Assembly: GCF_009858175.1 (NCBI RefSeq)
Contig: NZ_CP047393.1
Location: forward strand, 2,542,001-2,606,000
Origin: Pontibacillus sp. HMF3514
Lineage (GTDB): Bacteria > Bacillota > Bacilli > Bacillales > BH030062
Reading direction: 5' to 3'
DNA length: 64,000 bases
The notes under the pieces: generated by a model
Told to the model about the DNA's origin: nothing
Database searches by the model: none
What the model saw: only the letters and a program-made list of their open reading frames with translations
Shown: piece by piece, positions 15,774-25,060 of the stretch
Position numbering within the stretch: the first letter of the stretch is position 1
How the letters are laid out: each line of letters opens with the position of its first letter
Program-made: the position numbers and the translations under genes

Positions 15774-18332
15774 TTATAAACCACATTTTAATTGAGCGCC
15801 ACAGTTCGTGCATGTGTTACATCCACCTACGTCTTGAATTTTACCTTCACGACATACTGGGCAAGTGTTTCCTACTTCGGAACCGATTGTGACATCGGTT
15901 TTATCAAGTTCATGAACGGTATCCATTAATACCACTTTTGGCTTTTCATCTTCAAAAAGTTCTTGTTGTTCTTCCACACCATTTTCTTCAGCCTTCAGTG
16001 TTAACACTTGTGCATCACGGCTTCCATCAACGTAAACCGTACCACCTTTTGCACCACCGCGATAGAGACGCTGATAAACATTCTCTACTTGTTCTACACT
16101 ATAACCTTTTGGTGCGTTTACGGTCTTAGAAATTGAACTGTCTACCCAACGTTGAATCACACATTGTGTATCCGCGTGAGACTCTGGAGCTAGCTCCATA
16201 GCTGTTACAAACCAATCAGGTAAGTTGTTCGGATCCTGGTCTGGGTTTTCGTCTAAGAATTCTTGAACGATTTCAGCCTTCACTTCTATAAACTTCCCTA
16301 GACGACCGCTTCTGAAGTAAGAGAAGGAAAAGTATGGTTCAAGCCCCGTTGCAACGCCGACCATAGTTCCTGTAGAGCCAGTTGGTGCTACCGTTAGCAG
16401 GTGAGAGTTTCGGATTCCATGCTCCAATACGCCCTGTCGAATATCTTCAGGCATATCCTTCATATAGCCTGTGTTAATAAAGCGTGTTCGAAGTTCATGT
16501 GTTTCCTCATCTGTTTTTCCTACTAAGAATGGGAAGCTTCCCTTTTCTTTTGCAAGGTCAATAGAAGCACGATAAGCTGTCGTCGCGATTGTTTCAAAAA
16601 TCTGATCGACTACTTGGTTCCCTTCTTCTGAACCATATGCTGTTTCTGTATAGATGAGCAGATCATGCAAGCCCATTACTCCTAAGCCTACACGGCGTTC
16701 ACCAAGTGCTTGCTTTTTATTTTCTTCTAAGAAATAAGGTGTGGCGTCGATTACATTATCCTGCATTCTTACACCTGTACGAACTGTGCTTTTTAGCTTT
16801 TCAAAGTCTACAGTCTTAGACTCACGATCAGCCATTGAAGCAAGATTCACAGCAGCTAAGTTACAGACAGAGTATGGTGCAAGTGGTTGTTCTCCACATG
16901 GGTTAGTTGCGACAACCTTTTGTCCATAACTTGTTGCGTTTGTTTTTTCATTTGCATTATCAATGAAAAAGATACCTGGCTCTGCTGAATACGTTGCACA
17001 AATATTAATCAGATTCCATAGTTCCTTCGCTTTTAAGCGGCGATAAGTACGGATTTTGTAGCCCATTTCTTCCCATTCACGCACATCTCCAACACTATGC
17101 CAGTTTTCATTGTAAGCTTTCATGTCTGCTTCATTGTATTGTTCCACATCTGGGAAACGAAGCTCATAATCACCGTCATTTTCAACTGCTTCCATGAAGT
17201 CATTTGTTAAGCAAACAGAGATGTTCGCTCCTGTTAAAAACTCTGAGTTGTGTACAGAATACGTACCACCTTCATGAAGCTTTTCTTCTGCATCAGCGAT
17301 CACTTTATTTGTGAAGCCGCCTTGGCCTTCAATGTTTTTATAATTCACGATTCCTTGATACATATCGCGTTCCGACTCTGATAGAGGAGTGAACTTCAAT
17401 TTCGCTTCTGCTTGTTTTTTAATCGCATCATCCTCTGTGCTTTGGATGAGGAAGCGTAGGATTCTTGGGTTTTGCATTTTCGAAATAATAAATTCAATAA
17501 TATCAGGATGCCAGTCAGCTAGCATGATCATTTGCGCTCCACGGCGCGATCCACCTTGCTCAACTAGGTGTGTGAGCTTTGCTATATCATCTAGCCAAGA
17601 AACTGAGCCGGAAGATTTTCCGTTTACTCCTCTTGCTAGTGCGTTACGAGGTCGAAGTGTTGATCCGTTTGTACCAACGCCTCCACCACGGCTCATGATT
17701 TCCATCACTTGCTTTCTGTGATCGGAGATGCCTTCGCGTGAGTCTTGAATGAATGGCATTACGTAGCAGTTAAAGTAGGTTACATCTGTATTTGCCCCCG
17801 CTCCGTATAGCACGCGTCCAGCAGGAATGAAGTTTAGGTTAGATAGTTCTTGATAAAAGTGTTCTTGCCATTCTTTTTCCTTTTCTTCAGTTTCTTCAAC
17901 TGAAGAAAGGCCCGTAGCATTTCTAAGAGCGATTTGCTCGTAATAAATTTCCAGAGGCTTATCTATAATGTCTAGAGGTCTGGAGATGATGCCTGTTTCC
18001 CTTTCTTCCTCTTGATCCAATACATGTACAAATTCAGAATCAACATGTACTTCAGCTTTCGCATTTTCCCAATCAATGGACTTAATGATTCCTAAACCAC
18101 GAGCTGGAAACTTTGGATCCTCTTTGATTGTTAGAACGACAAAATCGCCAGGAGTTAATGTGATTTTTTCCGTATCTTTAAATGCGTATCGATCAAGCAT
18201 GACTAACCGGGATACACCTGAGTGAGTTATGTTCATATCTGGGGTGATAGGATGGACTTGTGAGAATAAACGAATATCCTCATTCAACCGCTCCACATTA
18301 ATGTTATTAAGCGCATCTTTTACCGCCTGCAT
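15774..18332 (-). CDS. nrdJ: Adenosylcobalamin-dependent (class II) ribonucleotide reductase
   Basis: 852 residues. It reduces ribonucleotides to deoxyribonucleotides with a radical generated from coenzyme B12, working with or without oxygen. Conserved parts include the substrate-site GGSRRGAQMIMLADWHPD, the active-site loop ATNPCGEQPLAPYSVCNLAA and the C-terminal Zn-ribbon with four Cys pairs (CPVC, CNTC, CTNC). B. subtilis relies on class I NrdEF, so this gene is a lineage-specific feature. Single-gene unit with its own promoter region, tandem NrdR boxes and terminator. No cobalamin riboswitch is seen upstream. Confidence 0.95.
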   Translation of the reverse strand: MQAVKDALNNINVERLNEDIRLFSQVHPITPDMNITHSGVSRLVMLDRYAFKDTEKITLTPGDFVVLTIKEDPKFPARGLGIIKSIDWENAKAEVHVDSEFVHVLDQEEERETGIISRPLDIIDKPLEIYYEQIALRNATGLSSVEETEEKEKEWQEHFYQELSNLNFIPAGRVLYGAGANTDVTYFNCYVMPFIQDSREGISDHRKQVMEIMSRGGGVGTNGSTLRPRNALARGVNGKSSGSVSWLDDIAKLTHLVEQGGSRRGAQMIMLADWHPDIIEFIISKMQNPRILRFLIQSTEDDAIKKQAEAKLKFTPLSESERDMYQGIVNYKNIEGQGGFTNKVIADAEEKLHEGGTYSVHNSEFLTGANISVCLTNDFMEAVENDGDYELRFPDVEQYNEADMKAYNENWHSVGDVREWEEMGYKIRTYRRLKAKELWNLINICATYSAEPGIFFIDNANEKTNATSYGQKVVATNPCGEQPLAPYSVCNLAAVNLASMADRESKTVDFEKLKSTVRTGVRMQDNVIDATPYFLEENKKQALGERRVGLGVMGLHDLLIYTETAYGSEEGNQVVDQIFETIATTAYRASIDLAKEKGSFPFLVGKTDEETHELRTRFINTGYMKDMPEDIRQGVLEHGIRNSHLLTVAPTGSTGTMVGVATGLEPYFSFSYFRSGRLGKFIEVKAEIVQEFLDENPDQDPNNLPDWFVTAMELAPESHADTQCVIQRWVDSSISKTVNAPKGYSVEQVENVYQRLYRGGAKGGTVYVDGSRDAQVLTLKAEENGVEEQQELFEDEKPKVVLMDTVHELDKTDVTIGSEVGNTCPVCREGKIQDVGGCNTCTNCGAQLKCGL

Positions 18333-18443
18333 GTGCTCATCTCTCCTCTATCAAATTCTTTTTGTTGACGTATCTATGATGCAGTTTTATGATTTTGATT
18401 CGGTCAACGTGATAACTATAACTTACCATAGCTTTAAAACTAG

Positions 18444-18491
18444 TTTCAATATATAGTACTCGAAAAAATAAAAACTTACTATATATTGTGT
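18444..18491 (-). promoter_or_regulatory. Tandem NrdR boxes upstream of nrdJ
   Basis: Two 16-bp boxes lie at 18444-18459 (TTTCAATATATAGTAC) and 18476-18491 (TTACTATATATTGTGT). Against the NrdR consensus ACACWATATATWGTGT they match 11 and 14 positions. Their centres are 32 bp apart, three helical turns, the classical spacing for cooperative NrdR binding. NrdR is the ATP/dATP-sensing repressor of ribonucleotide reductase genes. Confidence 0.8.
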
Positions 18492-18655
18492 TTTGAACAA
18501 CTAGCAACCAACTTGTCAATCTTAAGAATGGCTAATAAAAGAAGAAATTCAAAGCATATAAAAGCAAATAGAGTTTAATATTAGATTCACCTACTTTTTT
18601 GTCATTTGCCAAACTTTACATATTTCCATGGGTATCGAACAATCGCTTAAAAACA

Positions 18656-18689
18656 GGGTTTGATAAACCCATCGAATAAACGTTATAAT
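18656..18689 (+). promoter_or_regulatory. Upstream promoter of yqhL with a palindrome over the -35
   Basis: TTGATA (18660-18665) and TATAAT (18684-18689) are separated by 18 bases. The -35 is embedded in the perfect palindrome GGGTTT-GAT-AAACCC (18656-18670), which could be an operator. It is 140 bp before yqhL and reads toward it. Confidence 0.5.
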
Positions 18690-18765
18690 ATTCATGGCAA
18701 AAAACATGACTAAAGTAGGAGAACGAGTTGCAACACACACCTAACGTTTAGAAACGAAAAAGTCT

Positions 18766-18794
18766 TTGAAACTTTATTCAAACACACCTATAAT
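18766..18794 (+). promoter_or_regulatory. Sigma-A promoter of yqhL
   Basis: TTGAAA (18766-18771), a 17-base spacer, and a perfect TATAAT (18789-18794). Start of transcription would be about 30 bases before the yqhL ATG. Confidence 0.8.
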
Positions 18795-18830
18795 AGACTA
18801 GGAACACGAGAGAGAATTGGGGGAGAAAAT

Positions 18831-19205
18831 ATGTGGTATTTACTAGCTGCTATTGTAGCGATTCTGGGATATGCTGTCTTCAAATATGTCATGCAAAGAC
18901 GCTATCTTAAAACGCTTACTGAAGAAGAATTCAAACAGGGTTATCGTAAAGCTCAATTAATAGATGTCCGTGAACCAAATGAATTCAAAGGTGGACACAT
19001 CCTAGGTGCTCGTAACATTCCAGTGACGCAATTGAAGCAACGTCTTCAAGAAGTACGTCCTGATAAACCCGTTTACCTTTATTGTCAAAACGGCACACGT
19101 GCTGCCCGCGCAGCGAATATCCTTCACAAAAAAGGATATAAGGATATAAACCAGCTTCAAGGTGGATTCAAAAAATGGGGCGGCAAAATTAAAACGAACT
19201 CTTAA
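18831..19205 (+). CDS. yqhL: Membrane-anchored rhodanese-like protein YqhL
   Basis: 124 residues: one N-terminal membrane helix (about 2-20) and a single rhodanese domain. The active-site loop is CQNGTR with the persulfide-forming cysteine at residue 85, and the conserved LIDVREPNEFKGGHILGA block precedes it. It probably moves sulfane sulfur at the membrane; the natural acceptor is unknown. Monocistronic, with two promoters and its own terminator. Confidence 0.88.
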   Translation: MWYLLAAIVAILGYAVFKYVMQRRYLKTLTEEEFKQGYRKAQLIDVREPNEFKGGHILGARNIPVTQLKQRLQEVRPDKPVYLYCQNGTRAARAANILHKKGYKDINQLQGGFKKWGGKIKTNS

Positions 19206-19218
19206 TACAGGAAATATA

Positions 19219-19263
19219 AAGAACCGCTCAACGTTTTACTGATAAACGTTGAGCGGTTCTTTA
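19219..19263. terminator. Bidirectional terminator between yqhL and the serine operon
   Basis: Long stem AGAACCGCTCAACGTTT / AAACGTTGAGCGGTTCT, 17 bp, with T-rich sequence on the yqhL side and A-rich sequence on the other. It can end yqhL and the convergent serC-serA-phosphatase operon. Confidence 0.88.
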
Positions 19264-19268
19264 TTGTT

Positions 19269-20063
19269 TTATTTTTTTAGTGAATCTAAAACGGGAAACA
19301 GTTCTTCTAGATGTGCTATTTCATAGTCTGGTTCGACTTCAATTTTTTCTTTATTCTCTCGATTAATCCACACTGACTTCATACCAACCCGTGTTGCTCC
19401 AAGAATATCCGTGTTTAAATTGTCTCCAACCATAATGGCTTGATCTTTAGATATTCCCATTCTTTCTAATGCATGCTCGAAGATAGAGGGATCGGGCTTC
19501 CCTTTTCCAAAGGCACCTGAGATGATAATGTCATCAAAATAAGGAGCAAGTTCTGGTGTCATATCTAACTTATTATTTTGTAGATCAGGTGAACCATTTG
19601 TTAAAAGGAAAAGTTTATACTCACCTTTTAATTGCTCTAACACTCGTAATGACTCTTCATAGAGAAATGGGTTCTTTCTACGTTCGATCGGGAATTGTTT
19701 AGCTAGTTTTTCACCAAACGCTTCATCTTGAACCCCTAATTGTTTTAAGCCTCTTTTCCAAGCTTCTTTCCTATAGATAGGGACAATTTCCTTCATCTTT
19801 TGAAATTGCTCATGATGGTCATCATCTAAAAAGTCTCCCCATAAGCCTTCAAATGGATTAATCCCAATGTTTTTGGTAAATTCGTACGTCTCGTAAGTTG
19901 CATATAGTTTCTTAGCTTCTTCTCGTACTACTTCTTCTAACTTTTCAGGATCAACATTATATTTTGCTTCAGCCATACGGCAGGTAGCTTTAAAAGCTTC
20001 TTTCACACTCTTTTTATCCCAAAGCAACGTATCATCAAGATCGAATACAACAGCTTGTATCAT
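19269..20063 (-). CDS. HAD hydrolase, probable phosphoserine phosphatase (YsaA type)
   Basis: 264 residues. HAD motif I is [10 protein letters not shown] (nucleophile D8, acid D10), motif II LLTNGS, motif III a Lys near [11 protein letters not shown], and motif IV GDNLNTD. It lies 14 bp after serA. This order serC-serA-HAD supplies the third step of serine synthesis, dephosphorylation of phosphoserine. B. subtilis YsaA, a similar protein, is reported to have such activity. Assignment by context plus family; another small-molecule phosphatase cannot be excluded. Confidence 0.75.
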   Translation of the reverse strand: MIQAVVFDLDDTLLWDKKSVKEAFKATCRMAEAKYNVDPEKLEEVVREEAKKLYATYETYEFTKNIGINPFEGLWGDFLDDDHHEQFQKMKEIVPIYRKEAWKRGLKQLGVQDEAFGEKLAKQFPIERRKNPFLYEESLRVLEQLKGEYKLFLLTNGSPDLQNNKLDMTPELAPYFDDIIISGAFGKGKPDPSIFEHALERMGISKDQAIMVGDNLNTDILGATRVGMKSVWINRENKEKIEVEPDYEIAHLEELFPVLDSLKK

Positions 20064-20077
20064 ATACTCCCTCTTTC

Positions 20078-21244
20078 TTATATGACTCTTACATGAAGAA
20101 CACCTTCTATATTCTCCACTAGATCAATCAACTCTTTATTTTCTAAAATATCCTGGTCTAAATCAATCAACGTATAGGCCCATTCATCTTTACTACGGTT
20201 CACCATGTCCGCGATGTTTATGGACTGTGTTGCTAATAATGATGCAATTTGTCCAACCATGTTCGGGATATTCTGATGGACAATTGATACACGCTTTCTT
20301 CCTTTGAACGGCATGTGTACATTTGGGAAGTTAACCGAGTTATGAATGTTACCAGTTTCTAAAAATTGCTTGATTTGATCAGCAGCCATAACAGCACAGT
20401 TCTCTTCAGATTCATAAGTAGATGCTCCTAAATGAGGTATAGTCGTTACGTTTTTCATTTGAAGTAATTCCTCATTAGGGAAGTCCGTAATATAATTATC
20501 TACAATATTGTCTTCAATCGCATCCTTTAAATCGTTCTCCTCAACTAGTTCGCCACGAGAGAAGTTTAATATTTTCATGCCTGGCTTCATTTTGCTAAAG
20601 GCATCTGCATTCAACATTTCTTTTGTCTCATCCGTTAACGGGACATGCATGGTGATATAATCGCAAGTTTGGAAAATATCTTCTAGACTATTGGCACGTT
20701 TTATATCACCAGATAACTGCCATGCTGTGTTAACAGAAATAAATGGATCATAGGCCATAACATCCATACCTAGAGAGGATGCATCATTCGCTACTAATGC
20801 GCCAATAGCTCCAACACCAATAATTCCTAAACGTTTCCCTTGAACTTCTGTACCAACAAAGCCTTTCTTCCCCTCTTCTACCTGTTTAGGAACCTCACTT
20901 CCATTCCCTTGTAAGCCATGTGTCCAACTAACTGCAGAGAACAAATTTCTTGAAGATGCAATTAAACTCATCAATACTAACTCTTTTACGGCGTTTGCAT
21001 TTGCACCAGGTGTATTAAATACTACGACGCCTCTTTCTGTTAATTGATCTACAGGAATATTATTCACGCCTACCCCTGATCTGGCAACAGCTTTTACAGA
21101 GGAAGAGATCGATTCATCATTTAGCTTGTAACTACGAAGAAGAATAGCATCTGCATCATTTACATCCCCTACCTGATAAGTATCCTCATTTAATACGGCT
21201 AACCCTTTGTCTGCAATGGAATTATAGACTTGAATGTTATACAT
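20078..21244 (-). CDS. serA: D-3-phosphoglycerate dehydrogenase
   Basis: 388 residues, a short-form enzyme with one C-terminal ACT domain (about 320-388), which could sense serine. It oxidises 3-phosphoglycerate with NAD, the first step of serine synthesis. The NAD-binding GxGxxG is GVGAIGALV (about 147), and catalytic residues of the family lie in [10 protein letters not shown] (Arg) and [11 protein letters not shown] (His). Second gene of serC-serA-phosphatase, 12 bp after serC. Confidence 0.95.
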   Translation of the reverse strand: MYNIQVYNSIADKGLAVLNEDTYQVGDVNDADAILLRSYKLNDESISSSVKAVARSGVGVNNIPVDQLTERGVVVFNTPGANANAVKELVLMSLIASSRNLFSAVSWTHGLQGNGSEVPKQVEEGKKGFVGTEVQGKRLGIIGVGAIGALVANDASSLGMDVMAYDPFISVNTAWQLSGDIKRANSLEDIFQTCDYITMHVPLTDETKEMLNADAFSKMKPGMKILNFSRGELVEENDLKDAIEDNIVDNYITDFPNEELLQMKNVTTIPHLGASTYESEENCAVMAADQIKQFLETGNIHNSVNFPNVHMPFKGRKRVSIVHQNIPNMVGQIASLLATQSINIADMVNRSKDEWAYTLIDLDQDILENKELIDLVENIEGVLHVRVI

Positions 21245-21256
21245 AAATATTCCTCC

Positions 21257-22339
21257 TTATTGGTGTTTTGCTTCGAATTCTTTCATGAAATCTATAAGTG
21301 TTTGGACGCCTTCTAAAGGCATAGCATTGTATAAGCTTGCACGCATACCACCTGTTGAACGGTGACCTTTTAATGAAAGAAGTCCTTTCGATTCAGCTAA
21401 TTGAATAAATTCTTGATCTAACTCTTTAGAATTCGTTGTAAAAGGAATGTTCATTAAAGAACGGCTTTCTTTCTCTACATGATTGGAAAACAATGATGAT
21501 TGATCTATAAAGTTATAAAGCAACGAAGCCTTCTCATGATTCATTTTTTCAATTGCTTCTACCCCACCTAAGCTCTTGATCCATTCAAGAACTAGTTTTG
21601 TTACATAGATTTGAAATGTTGGTGGAGTGTTATATAGTGATCCAGCATTTGCATAGGTTTCATAATCTAACATAGCTGGGAGCTCTTCTTGATGAGTTCC
21701 AACTAAGTCTTCTCTTATAATCACAACGGTTACACCAGCAGGCGCCATATTCTTTTGTGCACCGGCATAAATTAGACCAAATTTTGAAATATCAAAAGCT
21801 TCAGATAAAATATTTGATGACATATCTGCTACTAGAGGCACATCACCTGTGTCTGGTATTTCCGTAAAACGCGTTCCTTTTATTGTGTTGTTTGTAGTGA
21901 TATGGACATAATCTGTATTCGGATCTATATCATTCTTATTTATAGAAGGAATTGTTGTGAAGTTTTGATCCTTAGAGGAAGCTAATATTGATACTTCACC
22001 TTGTTTTTTCGCTTCTTTTATTGCCTTTTCAGACCATGATCCTGTATTCACATAATAGGCATGTTTGTATTGATTCATGAGATTCATTGGGACCATTGAA
22101 AATTGTAATGATGCACCGCCCTGAGTAAAGAGCACTTTATAGTTATCAGGTATATTCATGAGCTCCCTTAATAATTGTTCAGCCTGCTTAATAATTTCTT
22201 CAAAATGAGAGGAACGATGGCTCATTTCCATAACCGACATTCCTAGTCCTTGATAAGATAATAGTTCTTGTTGTACCTTTTCGAGTACTGGTTTTGGTAA
22301 TACAGATGGTCCAGCTGAAAAGTTATAAATTTGTTCCAT
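21257..22339 (-). CDS. serC: Phosphoserine aminotransferase
   Basis: 360 residues, class V aminotransferase. It converts 3-phosphohydroxypyruvate and glutamate to phosphoserine. The pyridoxal-phosphate lysine is K196 in [12 protein letters not shown], and the substrate-binding N-terminal [15 protein letters not shown] and HRSSHF are intact. It is the first gene behind the serine T-box leader. Confidence 0.97.
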   Translation of the reverse strand: MEQIYNFSAGPSVLPKPVLEKVQQELLSYQGLGMSVMEMSHRSSHFEEIIKQAEQLLRELMNIPDNYKVLFTQGGASLQFSMVPMNLMNQYKHAYYVNTGSWSEKAIKEAKKQGEVSILASSKDQNFTTIPSINKNDIDPNTDYVHITTNNTIKGTRFTEIPDTGDVPLVADMSSNILSEAFDISKFGLIYAGAQKNMAPAGVTVVIIREDLVGTHQEELPAMLDYETYANAGSLYNTPPTFQIYVTKLVLEWIKSLGGVEAIEKMNHEKASLLYNFIDQSSLFSNHVEKESRSLMNIPFTTNSKELDQEFIQLAESKGLLSLKGHRSTGGMRASLYNAMPLEGVQTLIDFMKEFEAKHQ

Positions 22340-22378
22340 ATATGCAACCCCTCTTCTTGAAAATTATTGAAAAACAAA

Positions 22379-22610
22379 AAAACTTTCGTCCCCAATCGTA
22401 AGGGGCGAAAGTTTCCGCGGTACCACCCTAATTTTCGCTATTTCCATAGCCTTCATTAGTTATGCGTAACGTGCATCTACGGACAGGCCTACTTTAATTC
22501 GAGCTGTCTACTCAAAAGTGCTTTTCATTATGCGGAAATACTAGTTCACACCACCCACTAGCTCTCTGTCATTTCCTCTCATAATGAACATATCTTCTTC
22601 TTCGTATTTA
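22379..22610 (-). ncRNA. T-box leader, serine specifier
   Basis: The minus strand contains the T-box core AGGGTGGTACCGCGG (about 22414-22428) followed by a terminator hairpin (22379-22414, arms AAACTTTCGTCCCC / GGGGCGAAAGTTT plus a T-run). Upstream is a stem I region with AGAGGAAATGACAGAGAG and a GGTGGTG distal segment. The specifier codon reads AGC (Ser) at 22520-22522, in the usual context AGC-A followed by TTTTGAG. Uncharged tRNA-Ser would therefore switch on serC-serA-phosphatase. Confidence 0.92.
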
Positions 22611-22683
22611 CTATTAAAATTTTGTTGTTTATATACTTATGATTGTTTCATATGAGAATGCCTGAAATAAAAACTTTTATCAA

Positions 22684-22712
22684 AATTTACACGATTTAAA
22701 CAACATCGTCAA
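22684..22712 (-). promoter_or_regulatory. Promoter of the serine T-box operon
   Basis: On the minus strand TTGACG and TAAATT with a 17-base spacer. It is the best sigma-A-like pair upstream of the T-box stem I. Confidence 0.6.
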
Positions 22713-22825
22713 GGGTCTTTCTCGATTTAATGCTTTAATTTTTTAAATTTTTTGTGTAGTAGAGAATTTTGGGGTGTGGAAGATGCTTTTATAAAGGTGC
22801 TTTTGCCTTTTTGGGAGTTATTTCA

Positions 22826-23524
22826 TTAAAGCCCCCTTATCTGGAAGACTTGGAATCGAGATAAGTTGAGAGCAGTCCGTTGCTTTTATGAGAGGTAGGG
22901 GTTCAGTAAAACGGCAATACTCCTGCTGCCCCACACGACGTGGGGTAGGTCGACGTTGCCACACGATGTGGCGGTCTTAGTCGATCTTCATTATTTACTT
23001 TCAGCCTCCTCGTCACTTCGTTCCTGCGGGGTCTCGGCCGCCCTTTCTACCGCGGGAGTTTGCCGTTTCCCTCACCCCTTTGCTTTTATGGAGATTAACG
23101 GACCCTAGTTACTTGAGATCTAAACGTTACGAAAATCGGTTCCGTTATTTTGAACTTTTAAGGCATTTCGAGAGTCGTTACGGACATATGGTACCTTATT
23201 TATGACAAATTGGGCTTTTTCAAGGTGATTTGATGCAAATAACGGAATAAATGTCCGTAAGAAAGTCATTTTAAAGTCAAATAACGGAACAATTGTCCGC
23301 AAGCACTTCCTCACATTATCGCTGCGGTTCCGTTAATCTCCATTCGGCTAAGGTGGGCTTGGGAACGGGTTGACTCCTCCGGAATAACGGGCGAGCGAGC
23401 CCCCGCAAGAAGCGTAGCGTATGAGGAGGCTCGATCGTTCGTCCGGGGAAAGCAACCCGTTCCCAAGCCCACCGCACTCCACAATAGCAACGGAACCGTC
23501 TCTCTCACTAAAACAGTTATTCCA
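22826..23524. repeat. Large dispersed repeat element, copy 1
   Basis: About 699 bp, present again inverted at 55301-55938 with roughly 90% or more identity. It has three parts. Part one (about 22895-23075) is bounded by an inverted pair AGGGGTTCAGT.. / ..CTCACCCCT. The middle part (23100-23330) contains several NCGGAA/TCCG motifs such as TAACGGAACAATTGTCCG. Part three (23352-23473) has perfect 20-bp ends GGTGGGCTTGGGAACGGGTT and its complement. Parts one and three share the core GAGACCCCGC..GAGGAGGCTC typical of Bacillaceae intergenic repeats. This copy carries an extra cassette of about 60 bp (22929-22985). No gene is seen. Confidence 0.85.
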
Positions 23525-23561
23525 TATTAATTCCAGATTATTGAATAAAAACCCAATAAAA

Positions 23562-23585
23562 AAGCCTAGGGAAATCCCTAGACTT
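23562..23585 (-). terminator. Terminator of the gcv operon
   Basis: Stem AAG-CTAGGGA / TCCCTAG-CTT with a short AA loop, followed on the minus strand by a T-run; 12 bp after the gcvPB stop. Confidence 0.85.
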
Positions 23586-23596
23586 TTAAATGCAAG

Positions 23597-25060
23597 TTAT
23601 TCTTCTAAATGCTTCTCGTAACGTAAAACTGGTTTACGAGCAGCTGTTGTTTCATCCATACGGCTGACTACCGTGGTATGAGGAGCTTCTTGTACGATTT
23701 CTGGGTTTTCTTCTGCTTCTTTAGAGATCTGTCTCATTGCTTCGATAAATTCATCTAACGTTTCTTTTGATTCGGTTTCAGTTGGTTCTACCATCATAGC
23801 TTCCTCTACGTTCAGAGGGAAGTAGATTGTAGGTGGATGATACCCGAAATCAAGCAGGCGTTTTGCCATGTCTAGTGTACGAACGCCTAATTTTTTCTGA
23901 CGTTTACCAGATAAAACGAATTCGTGTTTACAATGCTGTGTGAAAGGAAGATCGAATTCTTTCTGAAGTTCTCTCATCATATAGTTTGCGTTCACAACAG
24001 CATATTCACTTACCTGACGTAATCCTTCAGGTCCCATTGTACGAATATACGTATAAGCACGAACATTAATACCGAAGTTACCGTAGTAAGGTTTCACGCG
24101 ACCAATGGAATCTGGACGGTCTCCGTCAAATACGAATTGATCATCTTTTTTCGTAAGGATCGGTTTTGGTAGATATGGAGCCAACTCTTCGGAAACTCCT
24201 ACTGGACCAGATCCTGGGCCACCGCCACCATGAGGACCTGTGAATGTTTTATGCAGATTCAAGTGAACAACATCAAAGCCCATGTCTCCTGGACGAGCGT
24301 ATCCCATGATTGCATTTAGGTTAGCCCCATCGTAATAGAGGCGACCGCCTGCTTCGTGAACAATGCTTGCCATTTCAAGAATATGCTCTTCAAACAGTCC
24401 TAGCGTATTTGGGTTTGTAAGCATAAGTGCAGCTGTTTGATCATCTACAACACGCTTTAAGTCTTCTAAATCAACAAGACCATTTTCATTCGATTTAACC
24501 GTTACAGCTTCAAAGCCAGCTACGGTAGCTGATGCTGGGTTTGTCCCGTGTGCAGAGTCAGGAACAATAACTTTTGTACGATTGTAATCACCATTCTTTT
24601 CATGGAATGCTCGGATCATCATTAATCCGGTCCATTCTCCATGTGCCCCAGCAGCTGGTTGCAATGTCACTTGGTGCATGCCCGTAATCTCTTCCAGATG
24701 TGTTTGAAGATCGTACATTAACTCTAAGGCACCTTGTGAAGATTCTGGACGTTGTAATGGATGCACATGACTAAAGCCAGGCATACGTGCTACATCTTCG
24801 TTGATCTTCGGATTATATTTCATGGTACAGGAACCAAGTGGATAGAAACCAGAATCCACACCATGGTTTCGTTTAGAAAGACCTGTGTAATGACGCATAA
24901 TCTGCAGTTCACTTACTTCAGGTAAATCAGCGTCATTTTTTCGTACATAAGCGTCATCAAGTTCAATATCGACTTCTGGAACATCTAACTCTGGTAAGCT
25001 ATAACCGACACGACCCTCTTGGCTATATTCGAAAATAACCGGAAAATCTTGATTATGCAT
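23597..25060 (-). CDS. gcvPB: Glycine dehydrogenase (decarboxylating) subunit 2
   Basis: 487 residues. With GcvPA it forms the pyridoxal-phosphate P-protein that decarboxylates glycine and passes the methylamine to lipoyl H-protein. The PLP lysine is K271 in [18 protein letters not shown]. The start is ATG 25060 (MHNQDFP), six bases after GGGGG; an upstream ATG at 25066 abuts the ribosome binding site. It overlaps gcvPA by 8 bp. No gcvH is in the window. Confidence 0.95.
   Translation of the reverse strand: MHNQDFPVIFEYSQEGRVGYSLPELDVPEVDIELDDAYVRKNDADLPEVSELQIMRHYTGLSKRNHGVDSGFYPLGSCTMKYNPKINEDVARMPGFSHVHPLQRPESSQGALELMYDLQTHLEEITGMHQVTLQPAAGAHGEWTGLMMIRAFHEKNGDYNRTKVIVPDSAHGTNPASATVAGFEAVTVKSNENGLVDLEDLKRVVDDQTAALMLTNPNTLGLFEEHILEMASIVHEAGGRLYYDGANLNAIMGYARPGDMGFDVVHLNLHKTFTGPHGGGGPGSGPVGVSEELAPYLPKPILTKKDDQFVFDGDRPDSIGRVKPYYGNFGINVRAYTYIRTMGPEGLRQVSEYAVVNANYMMRELQKEFDLPFTQHCKHEFVLSGKRQKKLGVRTLDMAKRLLDFGYHPPTIYFPLNVEEAMMVEPTETESKETLDEFIEAMRQISKEAEENPEIVQEAPHTTVVSRMDETTAARKPVLRYEKHLEE

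Noticed and set aside
18694-18744. Short frames of 16 and 7 codons between the two yqhL promoters.
   Set aside because: The first has no room for a ribosome binding site after the promoter; the second is too short to separate from chance.
18333-18830. Cobalamin riboswitch upstream of nrdJ.
   Set aside because: No B12-box-like core (GCCACTG) found on the minus strand; NrdR boxes explain the region better.
23120-23508. Frames of about 65 codons conserved in both copies of the large repeat (also 55317-55705).
   Set aside because: Conservation follows from overall identity of the two copies; no ribosome binding sites, and the frames lie across inverted-repeat modules.
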